Shown piece after piece: positions 1-11,130 of a stretch of 64,000 nt of DNA (position 1 is its first letter; every line of letters starts with the position of its first letter). The stretch comes from Xanthostigma xanthostigma. Its lineage: Eukaryota; Arthropoda; Insecta; Raphidioptera; Raphidiidae. The notes beneath the pieces were generated by a model. That model was not told the origin of the DNA, made no database searches, and was given only the letters and a program-made list of their open reading frames with translations. The translations under genes and the position numbers were made by a program. The DNA is taken from contig OY754465.1 of the NCBI GenBank assembly GCA_963575645.1, positions 32,871,501-32,935,500 on the forward strand, in the 5' to 3' direction.

Positions 1-407
1 GGCTTCATAGACGCGACTATAAAGAATGTATTGTTACAGCAAAAAATATTTTTTTTTGAGATGTAACTTCAAATTTACGGTTTTCGGATTTTTCCCTTTA
101 CTTATGCTATAAGACATTGATTCTTGTCAAACTTCATGGTTCTAGGTCAATGGAAAGTACCCTATAGGTTTTGAGTGTCAAAATATGCAACATAAACGGT
201 CATATATTTTGATTGCGTTGACATAGAAGTTTGATTTTTTCACAGTTCCAAGGGATTGCAGACCTGAGTATTTGATATTAATTTCAACTTGATACCCCTA
301 CGTGTTCCTGAGAAAAAAGGTCTTGACAGACAGACAGACGAACAACGAAGTGATCCTATGGCTATAAGGGTTCCTTTTATTCCTGTTGAGGTACGGAACC
401 CTAAAAT
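1..407 (+). repeat. 3' part of a dispersed insect repeat
   Basis: The segment ends with a run of GACAGACA-type repeats (about 326-340), then GTGATCCTAT, GGGTTCC and the tail GGTACGGAACCCTAAAA. I recognise this ending from many non-coding dispersed repeats in moth and butterfly genomes, but cannot assign it to a named family. No open frame of note is present. The start lies outside the window, so its length is unknown. Use as a taxon clue is inference. Confidence 0.45.
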
Positions 408-589
408 TAATGTCTCAAGGACACATTAATAAATCATTTTGAAGGTATTGATGTAGTTATTTAGCGTTGTCGTCTAGTCTCTTTGCGACGAGAAATGACC
501 ATTCTCAAATTTCGAGACGAGCAAATTCTTTTCGTTTGGATAACAAGAAAAATCTCTATAGTACGATTACGGTTAGCTTAATGATGAAT

Positions 590-1112
590 CTGGCAGAAGA
601 GAATTCTCAGAATTTTATTTGGAATTAAGCAAACAGTTTCGTGTAGACTCATTTTTCGAGATACCGGATACTTACTTTGCCATCAATCTATGTTTTGGAA
701 TGCCTTCTAGCTATCAAAAAAAATCTTATCAACATTTGTTGCAATAAAAATTTTCATAATTACCCAACAAGATGTGCTAATGACTTAAGAATGCCTCAAC
801 ATAGATTGAAACTGAGTAGGAGAGGACCAAATTATATGGGTCAAAAATTATTCAACCACCTGAATGATAATATAAAAAACATTTCTGGTGCCAAACGTTT
901 GAAGATTGAATGTAAAAAAATTCTTATTGACAAGTGTCGTTACTCAGTTGAGGATTTTTATCAGTGATTGAGAATAGTATTTAAGTATTTCCATATTCTA
1001 TTTTAAACGATTTGTTATCGGATTAATTATTTTAATATGTTTTAACTGTGTACCTACTGACGTTTTGTATCCATTTTATAATGGCGCAACAAATAAACAT
1101 TTATTATTATTA
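590..1112 (+). pseudogene. LINE ORF2 carboxy-terminal fragment and 3' tail (CR1/jockey-group)
   Basis: A 5'-truncated non-LTR retrotransposon. About 590-646 encodes a QKRILRILFG-like stretch, typical of the region after the RT thumb in CR1/Daphne/jockey-group LINEs. After a frameshift and an in-frame TAG near 644, the frame continues with ILTLPSIYVLE and runs to a stop at 965-967, including the usual HxxRxxxxLxxPxHRL-type block (about residues 27-45 of the 677-967 frame). The element ends in TTATTATTATTA (about 1098-1110), the ATT/TAA-type tail of this LINE group. No RT catalytic motif remains, so it is a dead 3' fragment. Family assignment rests on motif order I recognise, not on a search. 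Confidence 0.7.
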
Positions 1113-2714
1113 CTCTCTACTATTTCAGAACCATACTATAGTCGACTGCCCTTGATTTTGGAAATATGGCGCAATTTGTCCACACGTTTTTTATGTTTCG
1201 ACGTAGGGATAAACTGTACTGTAATTACAGGTTGTATCAAAAATAGAAACCAAAAATTCTCAAAGCTATTAGCGTTTAGGTATAATAATTGAAATTATTG
1301 TCAAAATTTATGTAGATAACCAATAAACTCGTTCAAACTTAACCATAAAGCATATCCTAAAGGAGGTTGGTATTAGTTTGGAAAACTTTTATTATATTTT
1401 AAAACAATATGTCAATACGTATCATACCGTCACCAGTTTTAGCGTCTCAAAATGTCATTCCAGATAATAATTTTATTGTTTTTATAGAAACTTTACTTAA
1501 TAGTAGCGATAACATCTAGTAAACGACTTTTACATTTATTTATATAGTCTCAGAGCTTAAGGTCTAAGGAAGACATTTTTTTAAATTTCACTGAGTGTGA
1601 CAAAGGAAACGTTTTAAAGTGAAACTTCTTATGCGACATCTTGCCGGTAAAATGAATGAAACAAAAAACTGACACAAATTAGTGACTAAGAAGTCATGAA
1701 AACCCAATAAAAACAACTGCATATTATAATCTACTGTCGAAATTAGTTTTTTTTTGCAAACCATTCCCCCATAATATAACTTACTGTATATACTTGCATA
1801 GCGATAGTAAAATGATTTATTTCGCATTAACGTGTAAAGGAAATCAACAAAAAATGCGACCCTACGAATCTAACGGAAATTTCCAAAAGCAACCTGTCAG
1901 TTACCGTTTAATTGCATAAGATAAGCAGAGACAGCATGCGACACAAAGCAGATCTAGTTTTCGTAAACAACCAAAATGAAATTAAATATCGTCGCACACA
2001 CAGAAATACAATATGAGTGCTGTGAGATAAATTATTATGATGTGAAAATCAACTATTTTTTAGAAGATACGTGCAAAAAACGTAGTATGTATATCGAATG
2101 TAGTGCTTTTACGAAGCAGAAGCTTGTTTTTCCACAGTTTCGCAACTCGTACAGAAAATATTGCGTTACAATCTACATAATGGAATATAAAATGAAATAA
2201 TTCACAAAAATACTTAAGTTTATATTATGTCTGTTTTTAATATTTCGATATCTAAGATAATTATTTTTGAAACAGCTTGTGCACAGCTATAGTATAAAGC
2301 AAAGCATCACAAGTAGGTCCATCGGCGTACAGTCATCCTGAAAGTCCATTTATCTAGTACCGGGCTAATGAAATTATAGCCGCCGTTTGGTCATCTGCCT
2401 TGGCCACTCGCTTCCATCCCCTCTGTCCTTACAGCCACTGTACATTACCCTTTGTAGTTTGTAAAACAAACACATTTAAATCGTTTTTGACATATGCCCT
2501 ATAAAATTACGGTTTACATAATGCATATGCAGGAATCTAAAGTGACCTCGACAGTTCTTGCTTACCAAGGGTAGATTCTTTGATGGTAGAAAATATCTTT
2601 ACCAGAAACAAGAAATATTGTTAAGGGGTTAGGCCACCGTGGTGCTCGGAATACTAGGTACAAAAAGAAACTTTTTTGGCGCAGCCGTTAAGTATATAAA
2701 GTGATCCTTATTTT

Positions 2715-2745
<31 letters not shown>

Positions 2746-3338
2746 GTAGTAGATATAGTAGTTTTATGAACAATAAATTTGCAATATTGACGATTAAAAA
2801 GAATTAAAAAATGGCGGCGATTATGGCCGATAAGTAGGACTTTCTTTTGGAAATCCTTGCTGATGCTGTACACGATTTTTCTGTCAAGCATTGTCAGAAC
2901 ATTAAAAAAAATCCTTATTTAAAAGGAAAATAGCTTTATGACTGTCTAGTTTTGTTTTTACCATAAACTAATTCTAGAATTATGTATTTTGTATTCCAGA
3001 CGTTTATTCAGTTTTCTGTTCGCCTTTATTGCTGTTAAAATTATTTTATATTTACCTACCAATATAATTAGTTAGCCCGTTGATAATATAAAAGTTTAGT
3101 TTTTGTTTTGATTTCTGGGGAACTCTGCTATCCTGAAATCCAAAACTTGCGCTTTTTGGTTTTTTTTTTCTTTGGAGGTCTTTTTACAATGAAATTTTAT
3201 ATAGACTTCTGTGGTTTTGTTATCGTGTTGGGTTTATCTTTTCAATATTTATTTAGTAAAAAATATATTTTGAACGACGGTCTAGGTACTTTTGTGTCAA
3301 TAATTAATATTATTTTGATAACACCAATTCAATATTTT
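1113..3338. other. No gene recognised; simple repeat and short dispersed repeat
   Basis: A+T-rich DNA with only short chance frames. A (TA)n run lies at about 2719-2745. About 2026-2092 (ATTATTATGATGTGAAAATC and following) has an inverted, diverged relative at about 57500-57590, so it is part of a dispersed repeat. The frame at 1976-2200 overlaps this repeat and is not supported as a gene. Confidence 0.5.
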
Positions 3339-4310
3339 TTGACGTGATAACGTCTTATAAATTGATGAATCACCAATCTTATAAATTGATAAAACACCGA
3401 CTGCATGCACGAAAAAGTGTAACGTAACGTTCCTAACGTTCGTAACGCGTAACGTTCCGCCTGACCCCGTGCGTGCTTTTTGCTAATTTCTCGCTCAATT
3501 TATATCAGATCGGTTTGAAACCAGTCTTAAACGAAAGAGGAGAACATTTTACATAGATTTCGTATAACAGAATTTGCCTAAACAGTTTTTTTATACAAAT
3601 TTATATAGAAAAATAGCTGTATAAATGCAATGTTGTCTAATGCATGACGCGACGCGGTCGGTCGTCTTTGTTTGCCGTACATGGAAATTAGAAAATAACG
3701 TATGTCTTGTCTTAACATGAAAACGGCTGCATTTCTAATGTTTAATTCAATTTTTTGACATTAGTATTTTGTGAAATGCAACGCCTTCTAAGTTAACTAT
3801 TGGAATAACTAATTATTATTAGAACATAATACTTTGACAGTTGCAAACGTCACTTTTGACATTTCTTATCATTCCGACACCAAGGATAAGCGGATTGAAA
3901 CCAAATTTTGGGAGCATGTTTGATATGCAAATATGAAGTGGCCTATTGTTTTTGGAGAACATCGGTGCATGCGTAAAAGAATATATCTCTTATAATGATG
4001 TTTTATATAATAATAATATAGTTTTTAAAACGGTTTTTACTCTATCTATTTTTACTAGAAATTTTTGTAAATTTTTTGGGGAAAATCGGCGCATGCGCAA
4101 AAGAGATACATGCCATAGTTGTTTTTTATATAATAATAGTGTACTTTTTATAGTGTTTTATTATTCTACTTAATAAAATTTACCTAAATTTGAAGCGAAA
4201 GATGCAATATCATAGATTCGAATTATTATAATTATTATATAAATTTAGGTTATGTATTACGGAATACGTTATCACGTAAAACTATCGACTTTACAGACAA
4301 CCAATTTTTT
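3339..4310 (+). mobile_element. Z element copy 1 with captured Y-family interior
   Basis: The left end is TTGACGTGATAACGTC and the right end is ACGTTATCACGTAAAAC followed by TTTACAGACAACCAATTTT. The subterminal blocks GACGTGATAACGT and ACGTTATCACGT are inverted copies. The right end lacks the GTCCGTAAACC seen in other copies. The interior is not Z-specific: from about 3487 it matches the middle of the Y family (CTCGCTCAATTTA, AAACGAAAGAGG, then the central-repeat units with GTGCATGCG and GCGCATGCGC at about 3966 and 4090). No transposase frame is present, so it is non-autonomous. The superfamily is unknown to me. Confidence 0.6.
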
Positions 4311-5403
4311 TTATTGAAATTTTCAGCTGCAACAAGATTTTATATAAAAAGCGTTTAAGAAATTATTGAATCTTACAAACTCTATATAATGTCTCTGTAC
4401 ATATAACCCTAGCGAGCTGTTGAGCGGTATATGGCTTTTAAAGGTCAAGTAACATCTTCTCAACTTGCAAACACGTTTATCGATGCTTAAGTTAGAAATA
4501 CATTGAGTCTTAAGCGTGAAATTTGATCAGAGATTCGGAAAACGCCTGTTCATAAATAGTGAGAAAATTGCATGGCGCTGCTTTAGTTCCGATTTTTTCG
4601 AGATTTGAGATGTCGTATCATTGCCATTCTCGGAAATAATTCGGTCACTTTCATTAAAGTGATGTTTTTTATTTCATTCTTAAGACATAAAATTAATCGA
4701 GATGTACTGTAGATGGAAGCTTTCATTCGAAAAATCTCGTTAGAATGGAGATACTGGTACGCTATATGACTTGTACGGCACTAAGGGATGTAGATCACGA
4801 ACGCTATATAGACCATTATCGAGGCTTGTATGGTAATGCCCCATCTTATCTCACAACCTTGTCTTGCGTCACTTTCTTTTACTTGCTATTTTTTTTTTAA
4901 TCGCAAGAAAATTTTATTTCTGATTTAAGCACAATGGGGGGTCGCGGTAATCAGTTATTCATTTCGCATGCTGGTGTCCAATATTGAAGTTGTCAGATTC
5001 TAGAGTACTGTAGTTAAACTTTGTGTAGTTGTGCTATATGTATAATAGAATAATCACTAAGCAAAAAAAAGGAAGAAATTGATATTGCAAGTTTTTCGTT
5101 GGATAGGTTTCTTAAAAGTTTGACGTTTTTTATGGAACAGATCTAAATAACATGTTAAGGTGAAAATAATGATACAAATCATAATCGTTTATTAGTTTGA
5201 AAACAAAAACACATACGCCTTTGTCTCTCTCGCGCACATATCGGGACGGTACCTGTGTCAGCGTTCGTCGATGCCCGATTATAAGAGATGTCCAGTTAAC
5301 GATAATCGCGCCGTCACTGTATTATACTGGGTTTCTGACGCAAATTTTAGCTTTAAATCTAGATTTAAGAACGTCTTCTATTTTTTCAACTAACATTTAC
5401 TTT
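4311..5403. other. No gene recognised
   Basis: A+T-rich sequence without a supported gene. At 5350-5375 the minus strand contains a KSRFK-coding stretch around CTTAAATCTAGATTTAAAG that resembles part of the exon-like frame at 24391-24533, but a stop follows closely. It may be a shared repeat or paralogous remnant. Confidence 0.4.
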
Positions 5404-5582
5404 AGCCCAGTCAATGCACAGTTTCCCTCGCAATTCTACCAAACAGCACCGATTAGCACCAAAATTTGGATGTAGGTTCTACTTACCCTCTACTTCAAAA
5501 CTGTCACTGTGTCGATGGTTGCTTTTACCCTGGGGGTGGACGCCACCCCTTCTTGAGGTTGAAATTTTTTTTATAAAAAAAA

Positions 5583-6174
5583 AAAAATTGGTTGTCTGTA
5601 AAGTCGGTTTACGGACGATAGTTTTACGTGATAACGTATTCCGTAATACATAACCTAAATTCTACATATAATAATTATAATAATTCGAATCTATGATATT
5701 GCATCTTTCGCTTCAAATTTAGGTTAATTTTATTTATTAAATTACTCACCACCTATAAAAATAATTTTTTTTATTAACTTTCTTTCTTTCGTATTTATTT
5801 AAGTCTCAAAGATTAACTGCCATACTATTTATAAAACAATTGTTTCACTGTTTATATAAAATTCCAAAACCTACTTACAATATTTAAGTATTTTCATACG
5901 TCAAAAAATTGATTTTTATAATGATAAAATTTGTAAGAAAACGATTTTTTCGAGAGATGAGACCTAGCTAAAACGATTTTTTGCCCCCCAAAATCCCTTT
6001 TCAGTAAATTTCATCCAAATCGTTAGGGCCGTTTTCGAGAAAAGCACGCACAGGGTCAGGCGGAACGTTACGTTACGAACGTTAGGAACGTTACACTTTT
6101 TCGTGCATGCAGCCGGTGTTTTATCAATTTATAAGATTGGTGATTCATCAATTTATAAGACGTTATCACGTCAA
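5583..6174 (-). mobile_element. Z element copy 2
   Basis: Read on the minus strand it starts TTGACGTGATAACG (ending at 6174) and finishes at the AATTGGTTGTCTGTAAAG end near 5583. The interior contains the AACGTTACGTTACGAACGTT-type minisatellite seen in other Z copies (about 6063-6095) and the block CTTCAAATTTAGGTTA shared with copy 1. It interrupts the left arm of the fold-back element: the arm resumes at 6175 with the sequence expected from the opposite arm. Confidence 0.6.
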
Positions 6175-6442
6175 AAAATAAGTATGGGACTGAATAGATT
6201 GACTAATTATAAGCAACTTTTGTCCTATAAAGTTTTTACTGAAGTTCAATACTTTTCGACTTATTCGAGTTATCAAAACACGTAATATAACAACAGGAAT
6301 CTTCTTCATCAGTGTTGTAATACGCATACATGTTTTGATAACTGTAAAATTTGTGATTGAGTATTTTTACCATAACTCGCTTAGTTTTTGAGCTATCAAG
6401 TTTAATAAAAAACCATTTTGTATGTTTTATCAAGAGCTATAA

Positions 6443-7630
6443 TATTCAAAGCAATGGCACGTCAATCCGATGTCAGAGAGGCAACCGGATGGCGAGTGGT
6501 AATCTGGGCCTATGAGTGGAGCAGAACCCCCTGGTAGCGGCCAAAGTGACCCCAAATGGACGGGGGCGGTGATATGGGGGTGGGGCAAAATCGAAAAAAG
6601 TTTGAAAAGACAACCGGATAAAAATGCGGTTGCATTGAAGGAAATAGCCTAATTATATAATAAATTTTTTTTGCCATCCGAAACACGCGAGCCGTTTTTG
6701 CACTAGCGAATAAAAAAAAAATTTAAAAAAAACTGAAAAGGCAACCGCTTCAAAATTAGTGAGCATACTTATTGACACCACCAAACGTTGGAAAAAAATT
6801 GCCATCCGATCCTGATGGGCAGTTTCGGAGAAACAACCCCTCAAAGTCGCCGAAAACAATAAGTAAAAAAAACACACTAAAAATTGTTCAAATCGGATGG
6901 CATTCGAAATTGATACTGTCCTAAGTACAAATAATAGTGTGTATCAATGCCATCCGATTTCGATTAAATTTACCCCTATTTAGCCAACCCCCAAAACTCA
7001 ATAACAATAAAGAAAATGCCATACGCTGCATAAAATTGCTATTTTCATGAGTTTTGGGGGTTGGCTAAATAGGGGTAAATTTAATCGAAATCGGATGGCA
7101 TTGATACACACTATTATTTGTACTTAGGACAGTATCAATTTCGAATGCCATCCGATTTGAACAATTTTTAGTGTGTTTTTTTTACTTATTGTTGAAAAAA
7201 TCGAAAAAAAGGGTTTTTCGGCGACTTTGAGGGGTTGTTTCTCCGAAACTGCCCATCACGATCGGATGGCAATTTTTTTCCAACGTTTGGTGGTGTCAAT
7301 AAGTATGTTCACTAATTTTGAAGCGGTTGCCTTTTCAGTTTTTTTTTAAATTTTTTTTTTATTCGCTAGTGCAAAAACGGCTCGCGTGTTTCGGATGGCA
7401 AAAAAAATTTATTATATAATTAGGGTATTTCCTTCAATGCAACCGCATTTTTATCCGGTTGCCTTTTCAAACTTTTTTCGATTTTGCCCCACCCCCATAT
7501 CGCCGCCCCCGTCCATTTGGGGTCACTTTGGCCACTACCAGGGGGTTCTGCACCACTCATAGGCCCAGATTACCACTCGCCATCCGGTTGCCTCTCCGAC
7601 ACCGGATTGACGTGCCATTGCTTTGAATAT
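6443..7630. repeat. 1.2-kb near-perfect palindrome
   Basis: The left arm starts TATTCAAAGCAATGGCACGT and the right arm ends with its complement, ACGTGCCATTGCTTTGAATA. The arms match over roughly 550 bp with few differences. The spacer of about 50 bp lies near 7000-7050, between CCAAAACTCA and TGAGTTTTGG. The right arm carries about 25 extra bases near 7192-7216. A partial single-arm copy lies at 22621-23010, so the arm is a mobile repeat unit. Frames within it differ between arms and are not supported as genes. Confidence 0.8.
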
Positions 7631-8642
7631 AAGCTGATGTAAACTAATTTTTTTAAGCTCTTATTTTTTAACAGGTTTGATCTAAAAGAGTTTGAAAACG
7701 TTACTATTTGCGAACATATGCAAACTTGAAACGGCCATATCTTTCTCAATTTTTATCGTAGAGAAAAGAAAATAAAAATATAAAAAAATTTTTAGAAAAA
7801 AACCTACAATTTTTAACGCATCAAAATTTTGCGTATCTTTCATAGTTTTTGAGTTATTTTTAAAGAAAGGCAATTTTTTAAAATTTTTAAACCGGTCAAA
7901 CTTATAGGGCATATTACAAGTACATAAATAAAGTAAATTGTAAAGTGGTAACGATCATTTTCAATTAAGGTGATAATTAGGGGGTGATTTCCACATTTTT
8001 ATAGAGGCCAATTTTGTTTTTGTCATAACTCGCTTAATTTTGATACTAGGAGCTTCCATAAAGAAAAATATATATTTTTTCAAGCACTTAAAAAAAGTTT
8101 TATGAGTTTTTTCCGAAAAATTCATTGTTTTTTTTGGATATTTCACGTTGGAACTTTCGATTTTGGCGTTTGACAAAGAAGAACCAACCTTTAATAAGGT
8201 GTTACTTCGTTACAAGTAGGTCTAGTGATATTTTAAACCCAGTATATTTTTTTGTTTTTTTATAGGCTACATTTTTACAACGAATGATTTTTTCATAAAA
8301 TACTTATTTTCAGAGTTATTCTTGCAAAAACGTCTGAAAAAGTGGTTTTTGTTGTTGAAAAATTGACGTTTCCACTCTCGAATAAGTCGAAAAGTATTGA
8401 CTTTAAGTAAAAACTTTATCGAACAAAAGCTGCTTATCCATTCCCATATTTATTTTTAATAAAAAATGTTTCATACTCGAGAAGAGGTGGCGTTCACCCA
8501 CAAGGTAAAATCAACCCTCGACACATTGACAACTTTGAAGTAGATGGTAAATAAAACCTACAGCCAAATTTTGGTGCTAATCGGTGCTGTTTGCTAGAAT
8601 TCCCATGTTTGGCCGTTTTTTCTGTGCATTGACTGGGTTACT

Positions 8643-10144
8643 TGAAAATAATGACATTCTAAAATCTAAAAAAGCTGTAAGTTGTATCAGGAAATCGATG
8701 AATATGAAATTGATTAGATAGGTAGAATAGGTATACCATATTTTAAAGATTTAGCACACCATCTGCCTTCCAAGCTGACATTAATATAGTCAACTGAAAT
8801 CTACATTTCAGTTGAGACTATATTAATGTCAGCTCTCTATAATAATCTAGTGATTTAGAAATATTTTGTAGGTGTGACCCAAAAATTTTTTTTGTTACTC
8901 ATTCGAAAGGATCTTCGATGGAGACTTTAACCCTGAATTTGCGCATTCTTCAAATTGCACCGTCCGCCGCCACCTTGGATTCTGTTTTTTTCTTCAATTG
9001 CTCATATCTCGCGTTCTAATAATCCCACAGCAATCGTTCTGGGGTCGTTGGACTCGTCAGGATTTACTCTTTAATTGAATGTCTATCAAGTAAAACTCTC
9101 CAATGTACTGGGGAAAAGTTATTAGCGTACAAAATTACAAGTTCTTTGCCAAAAGTTCCTGCGCCCGGTTTTTCCGCGCGCATCTCTTTCCAGTGCATCT
9201 GAGACCCCCACCGAAAATTTACTATTTAAAGTAGATTCAATTTCCAGTATTTAAAAAAAATCATCTCGATCGGTTGATTCCTCGCCCGCCAATCCACGCT
9301 TGAAGTTGTACTATGTAATACTCGCGCTGCATTTTTTGGTCATAGGTTAGTTCAGGATCGTACCAGTAATGACAACATATCCGACATATGACTTGTAATC
9401 CAGCAACGGCTGTACTATATCCAGAATGTTACTTGTACTATATATTATGGCAATGTAGCACGAGCTGCTATATGAGCCATCTAAGTAATGTCTCTGGGGT
9501 TTGACCGCCTCTTCTGTAACGCGGCAGCCGAAATTAGTTTGATATGAAACTGTGCGAGGTGAGCTTATATAAACCACCCCACCGCAGCCCACGAGCCTCT
9601 TATGGCCATCACACGATGATACCTATGGGCTCTTAGGCATGCCCGACTCGTTATTTTTAGTCTCTTCTGTAATACATCTAAAATTACATTTTCTGCGTCC
9701 TGTACTCAACTATAGAAAACCTCTGCAAGATGACAAAAAGAGGTGCGTCAGTTCGTGAACATACTATTGAAGCTATGCTCCTTACGCATCTTATTGTTTA
9801 AAATTATTGTTTAAAATATATAAAAAAGCAAAATTGTAAATTTTATTTCTCATTTTTTAATAAGAAATATAAAAAAATGTTGTTACTAAATATTTTGTAA
9901 ACAGACGCAAAGTAACGATTGTAATAACCGATTCTCTGGTTGGCGATCAAAAACAAAATGCACCCCTTCACATGTAGAATAGGTCAATCTGAATGCATAT
10001 ATAATATCAACGACGTACAATGTGCGCTTTATTTCTTTCTTTGTCTAAGCTATGATCTGAACTCAAATAAGTATGTGCTCTTTTGTTTCGTTCACTCACT
10101 CGCTCGTTTTTTTGCGTGTTACTGTGCATTAAGAAGCTTAGCTT
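8643..10144. other. No gene recognised
   Basis: No supported gene. About 8880-9340 is slightly richer in G+C (for example GCACCGTCCGCCGCCACC) and may be an old repeat. The minus-strand frame at 9347-9592 has no motif I recognise. Confidence 0.4.
8773..8834. repeat. Near-perfect hairpin
   Basis: AGCTGACATTAATATAGTC, then AACTGAAAT, is followed after about four bases by the inverse, with only a two-base GA bulge in the right arm. It is about 62 bp and has the size of a MITE remnant. No flanking duplication is obvious. Confidence 0.7.
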
Positions 10145-10854
10145 AAAAAAAAAAATTGGTTGTCTGTAAAGTCGGTTTACGGACGATAGTTTTACGTGAT
10201 AACGTATTCCGTAATACATAACCTAAACCTCCCAAAATTTGGTTTCAATCCGCTTATCCTTGGTGTCGGAATGATAAGAAATGTCAAAAGTGACGTTTGC
10301 AACTTACAAAGTATTATGTTCTAATAATAATTAGTTATTCCAATAGTTAACTTAGAAGGCTTTGCTTTCACAAAATACTAATGTCAAAAAATAAACATTA
10401 GAAATGCAGCTGTTTTCATGTTAAGACAAGACATACGTTTGCTTCTAATTTCCATGTACGGCAAACAAAGACAACCGACCGCGTCTAGCCATGCATTACA
10501 CAACATTGCATTTATACAGCTATTTTTCTATATAAATTTGTATAAAATATTTTTCTATATAAATTTGTATAAAAAAACTGTTTAGGCAAATTCTGTTATA
10601 CGAAATCTATGTAAAATGTTCTCCTCTTTCGTTTAAGACTGGTTTCAAACCGATCTGATTTAAATTGAGCGAGAAATCAGCAAAAAGCACGCACAGGGTC
10701 AGGCGGAACGTTACGCGTTATGCGTTATGCGTTACGCGTTACGAACGTTAGGAACGTTAGGAACGTTACGTTACACTTTTTCGTTTATGCAGCCGGTGTT
10801 TTATCAATTTATAATATTGGTGATTCATCAATTTATAAGACGTTATCACGTCAA
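10145..10854 (-). mobile_element. Z element copy 3 with captured Y interior
   Basis: Z ends in minus orientation: AATTGGTTGTCTGTAAAGTC from about 10154 and CGTTATCACGTCAA at 10841-10854. The interior runs through Y-family middle sequence (CCCAAAATTTGG, ATGATAAGAAATGTCAAAAG, TTTAAGACTGGTTTCAAACC), joined directly to Z at CCTAAA/CCTCCC (about 10222-10228). It has the longest AACGTT/GCGTTA minisatellite of the Z copies (about 10707-10775). Confidence 0.6.
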
Positions 10855-10944
10855 AACCTTTATGAAATCTGAAACAAATACTCGAGTTAAAGAAAAACGG
10901 CAAAAATTCATATAAGCGTTGATTAATTTTCATTTTATTTTTGA

Positions 10945-11130
10945 TATACAGAGTGACAAAGAGAAATTATTTTTTTAATAGCTACGAAACTATATTAGCT
11001 AGTTTTATTAAACTTGGTAGGTGTAAACTTGGTGAAGATACAGATAATAATTAAATAAAAATGTTTAAGGTAGCTAGTGACTTATTAAAAGAAATACATT
11101 TTTTCAAAAAAATCTTTGTCACCTTGTATA
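10945..11130. mobile_element. MITE with TACAGAGTGACAAAGA ends
   Basis: The terminal inverted repeats are TATACAGAGTGACAAAGA (left) and TCTTTGTCACCTTGTATA (right), about 18 bp with one or two mismatches. The interior is 150 bp of A+T-rich sequence without a frame. TA or TATA flanks suggest a TA-type target site, as in Tc1/mariner-like MITEs (inference). Confidence 0.65.

Larger units (their letters stand above)
5404..8642. repeat. 3.2-kb inverted repeat (fold-back element) with nested insertion
   Basis: The outer arms are 5404-5582 plus 6175-6290 on the left and about 8366-8642 on the right. Both contain matching blocks such as CAAACAGCACCGATTAGCAC and ACTTTTCGACTTATTCGAG in opposite orientation. 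The left arm is split by Z copy 2. The right arm has several hundred extra bases (about 7640-8360). The centre is the much better conserved palindrome 6443-7630. No transposase frame is visible; it looks like a fold-back or MITE-type non-autonomous element. Confidence 0.65.

Noticed and set aside
5404..8642. Fold-back assembly artefact explaining the palindrome
   Set aside because: The arms differ by substitutions, indels and a nested Z insertion on one side only, which an artefact would not create; long reads would still be a useful check for the near-identical core.
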